Below, one piece after another: positions 6,470 to 7,226 of a stretch of DNA of 7,226 nucleotides. The stretch's first letter is position 1, and each line of letters starts with the position of its first letter. Below the pieces are notes generated by a model. That model saw nothing but the letters and a program-made list of their open reading frames with translations. It was not told the DNA's origin and made no database searches. The position numbers were made by a program, and so were the translations under genes. The stretch lies in contig JAUPLX010000134.1 of NCBI GenBank assembly GCA_030836665.1, forward strand, positions 1 through 7,226, read 5' to 3'. The stretch is from Patescibacteria group bacterium (GTDB lineage: Bacteria > Patescibacteriota > Gracilibacteria > BD1-5 > UBA2023).

Positions 6470-7219
6470 CTATTCCCTCGGAACGAACCTTCCGTACCTC
6501 GCAGTCGAATTCGGTGGAAGAAATCCCCGGAGCATTTTCGAGAAGACCTCATTCTGGTCGCCCAAGGAAAAATGCCACCACTCGTGCGGAAGTCTCGCGA
6601 ATCCTCCGGATTCCATGAATACCGAGAGAACTTCGCGATTCCGATGGAATACCTCGGCCTCCGGATGGTCGCTGTCGACGAACGATTCGGGACTCGCGTT
6701 CTCATGTTCGTCGACAAGCGATCCCATATCGAGTTCGCGACCGCGCGTGTCGACGACGGTCACGTCGACTGCCGCACCAGTGGAATGCGGAGGCGGTGAG
6801 GAGAAATCGTCGACTGCCGGCGCCCAGATATCGTGGGCGTGGTCATAGGCGCGTTGTCGGATTTCGTCCTCGGCTTCGGAAAGGAGGATTCCGGCAATAC
6901 GCCGGCAATACGCGTCGGCAACGTGTTCGACCATGAACGCCTGCACTTCAATAGGACGGTAGGCGTCATAGATCTTCAGCTTGAATCCGGGATGGTATTC
7001 GTCCAAAAGTAACGCGACTTTCTTGAGCGCGTAAAGCACTCATTCACGAACGGCGAAGGGCGAAACGTTCCCGTACGGGGCACCGAGGGAAACGTACGGA
7101 TGCGGGTTCGCGAAAACGAACGTTCCGTCATCCGGAATCGCGACGAGCGGCTCGCCACATTCCTCAATGCGGACTTCGTGGCGGGTTTTCGGAGATTCGA
7201 AATCGTTGGGTTCGTTCAT
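6470..7219 (-). CDS. VanX-type D-alanyl-D-alanine dipeptidase, interrupted by an in-frame TGA
   Basis: VanX-family zinc peptidases cut D-Ala-D-Ala, either in wall recycling or in glycopeptide resistance; no vanH or vanA is present here. Read from the ATG at 7219 the frame gives 59 residues, a TGA (7040-7042), then 189 more. Numbered over 249 positions, the catalytic parts are complete: YDAYRP (84-89) with the substrate-side arginine, zinc ligands in HSTGAAVD (H145, D152), and EWWH (213-216) with the catalytic glutamate and third zinc histidine. The first residue of the usual SxHxxGxAxD motif is proline here. Upstream of the TGA, ECGEPLV and SPFAVRE also read as family sequence, so both halves belong to one gene. 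The TGA lies between VRE and VLYALKKV, where relatives commonly have glycine. A shortened protein could start at the GTG directly after the TGA (7039) but would lack conserved N-terminal sequence. The true start could lie beyond the window. It ends in TAG, convergent with grpE. Confidence 0.85.
7040..7042 (-). other. In-frame TGA at a probable glycine position of the dipeptidase
   Basis: The codons read GTT CGT GAA TGA GTG CTT TAC, giving VRE-stop-VLY. Similar dipeptidases typically read L/V-R-E-G-V at this point, from memory of the family. One G-to-T change from GGA would create the TGA. The alternative is translation of UGA as glycine, as in Gracilibacteria and Absconditabacteria (genetic code 25). 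The frame is intact on both sides, so this is a substitution or recoding event, not a frameshift. Confidence 0.75.
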
Positions 7220-7226
7220 AAACGCG

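Noticed and set aside
6440..6500. Bidirectional terminator between the convergent grpE and dipeptidase genes
   Set aside because: Only a 5-base-pair hairpin (CGGAA/TTCCG near 6479-6494) is visible and no T run follows it.
7025..7042. Selenocysteine or hairpin-stimulated readthrough at the dipeptidase TGA
   Set aside because: A 6-base-pair hairpin with a G-U pair does start within the TGA, but it is weak and lacks the spacing and loop of a bacterial SECIS element. Selenocysteine is also not expected where the family has glycine.
1..7226. tRNA, rRNA, CRISPR array, insertion sequence or riboswitch
   Set aside because: No cloverleaf-like sequence, spaced direct repeats, transposase frame or long structured leader was found; all gaps between genes are under about 120 bases.

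Overview
The window looks like a piece of a chromosome from a small-genome bacterium of the Candidate Phyla Radiation (Patescibacteria). This rests on protein style, not on a marker gene. The large ATPase pairs an N-terminal region of the kind common in CPR type IV secretion-like ATPases with a VirD4/HerA-type motor. A PilT ATPase, a short pilin-like secreted protein and a VanX-type dipeptidase complete the picture. Base composition is slightly GC-rich by eye, and the codons TTA, CTA and TCA are rare, which produces very long but spurious antisense reading frames. The closest lineage cannot be fixed from the sequence alone. Peregrinibacteria or a Gracilibacteria relative is a guess that matters because of the in-frame TGA described below.

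Layout. A secreted or surface protein with a phage-tail-fibre-like module is at 53-568 (+). Convergent to it is a three-gene minus-strand operon, transcribed pilT (4115-5185), then a cyclic-nucleotide-binding plus GAF-like protein (3135-4103), then a VirD4/HerA-like ATPase (616-3084 or 3108). The pilT promoter lies back to back with a plus-strand promoter for a membrane-anchored coiled-coil (YtxH-like) gene at 5304-5693. That gene continues in frame past a TAA to a second TAA at 5826-5828, 15 bases before a strong intrinsic terminator (5844-5869). grpE follows (5908-6465, +). A VanX-type D-Ala-D-Ala dipeptidase (6470-7219, -) converges on grpE and is interrupted by an in-frame TGA at 7040-7042. 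No stretch longer than 300 bases lacks a gene.

How the parts fit. The operon combines a pilus retraction motor, a ligand-sensing protein without a DNA-binding domain and a DNA-translocase-like motor. This suggests a surface apparatus for attachment or DNA movement controlled by a small-molecule signal, and the pilin-like protein at the left end could belong to it. grpE is protein-folding housekeeping and vanX is cell-wall D-Ala-D-Ala turnover.

The most unusual observation is two otherwise intact genes each broken by one in-frame stop. The TGA in vanX sits where the family usually has glycine, and none of the six unbroken genes ends in TGA. This could mean UGA=Gly recoding, recent nonsense mutations, or base errors in the assembly. 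The absence of in-frame TGA from the large genes argues against wholesale recoding.
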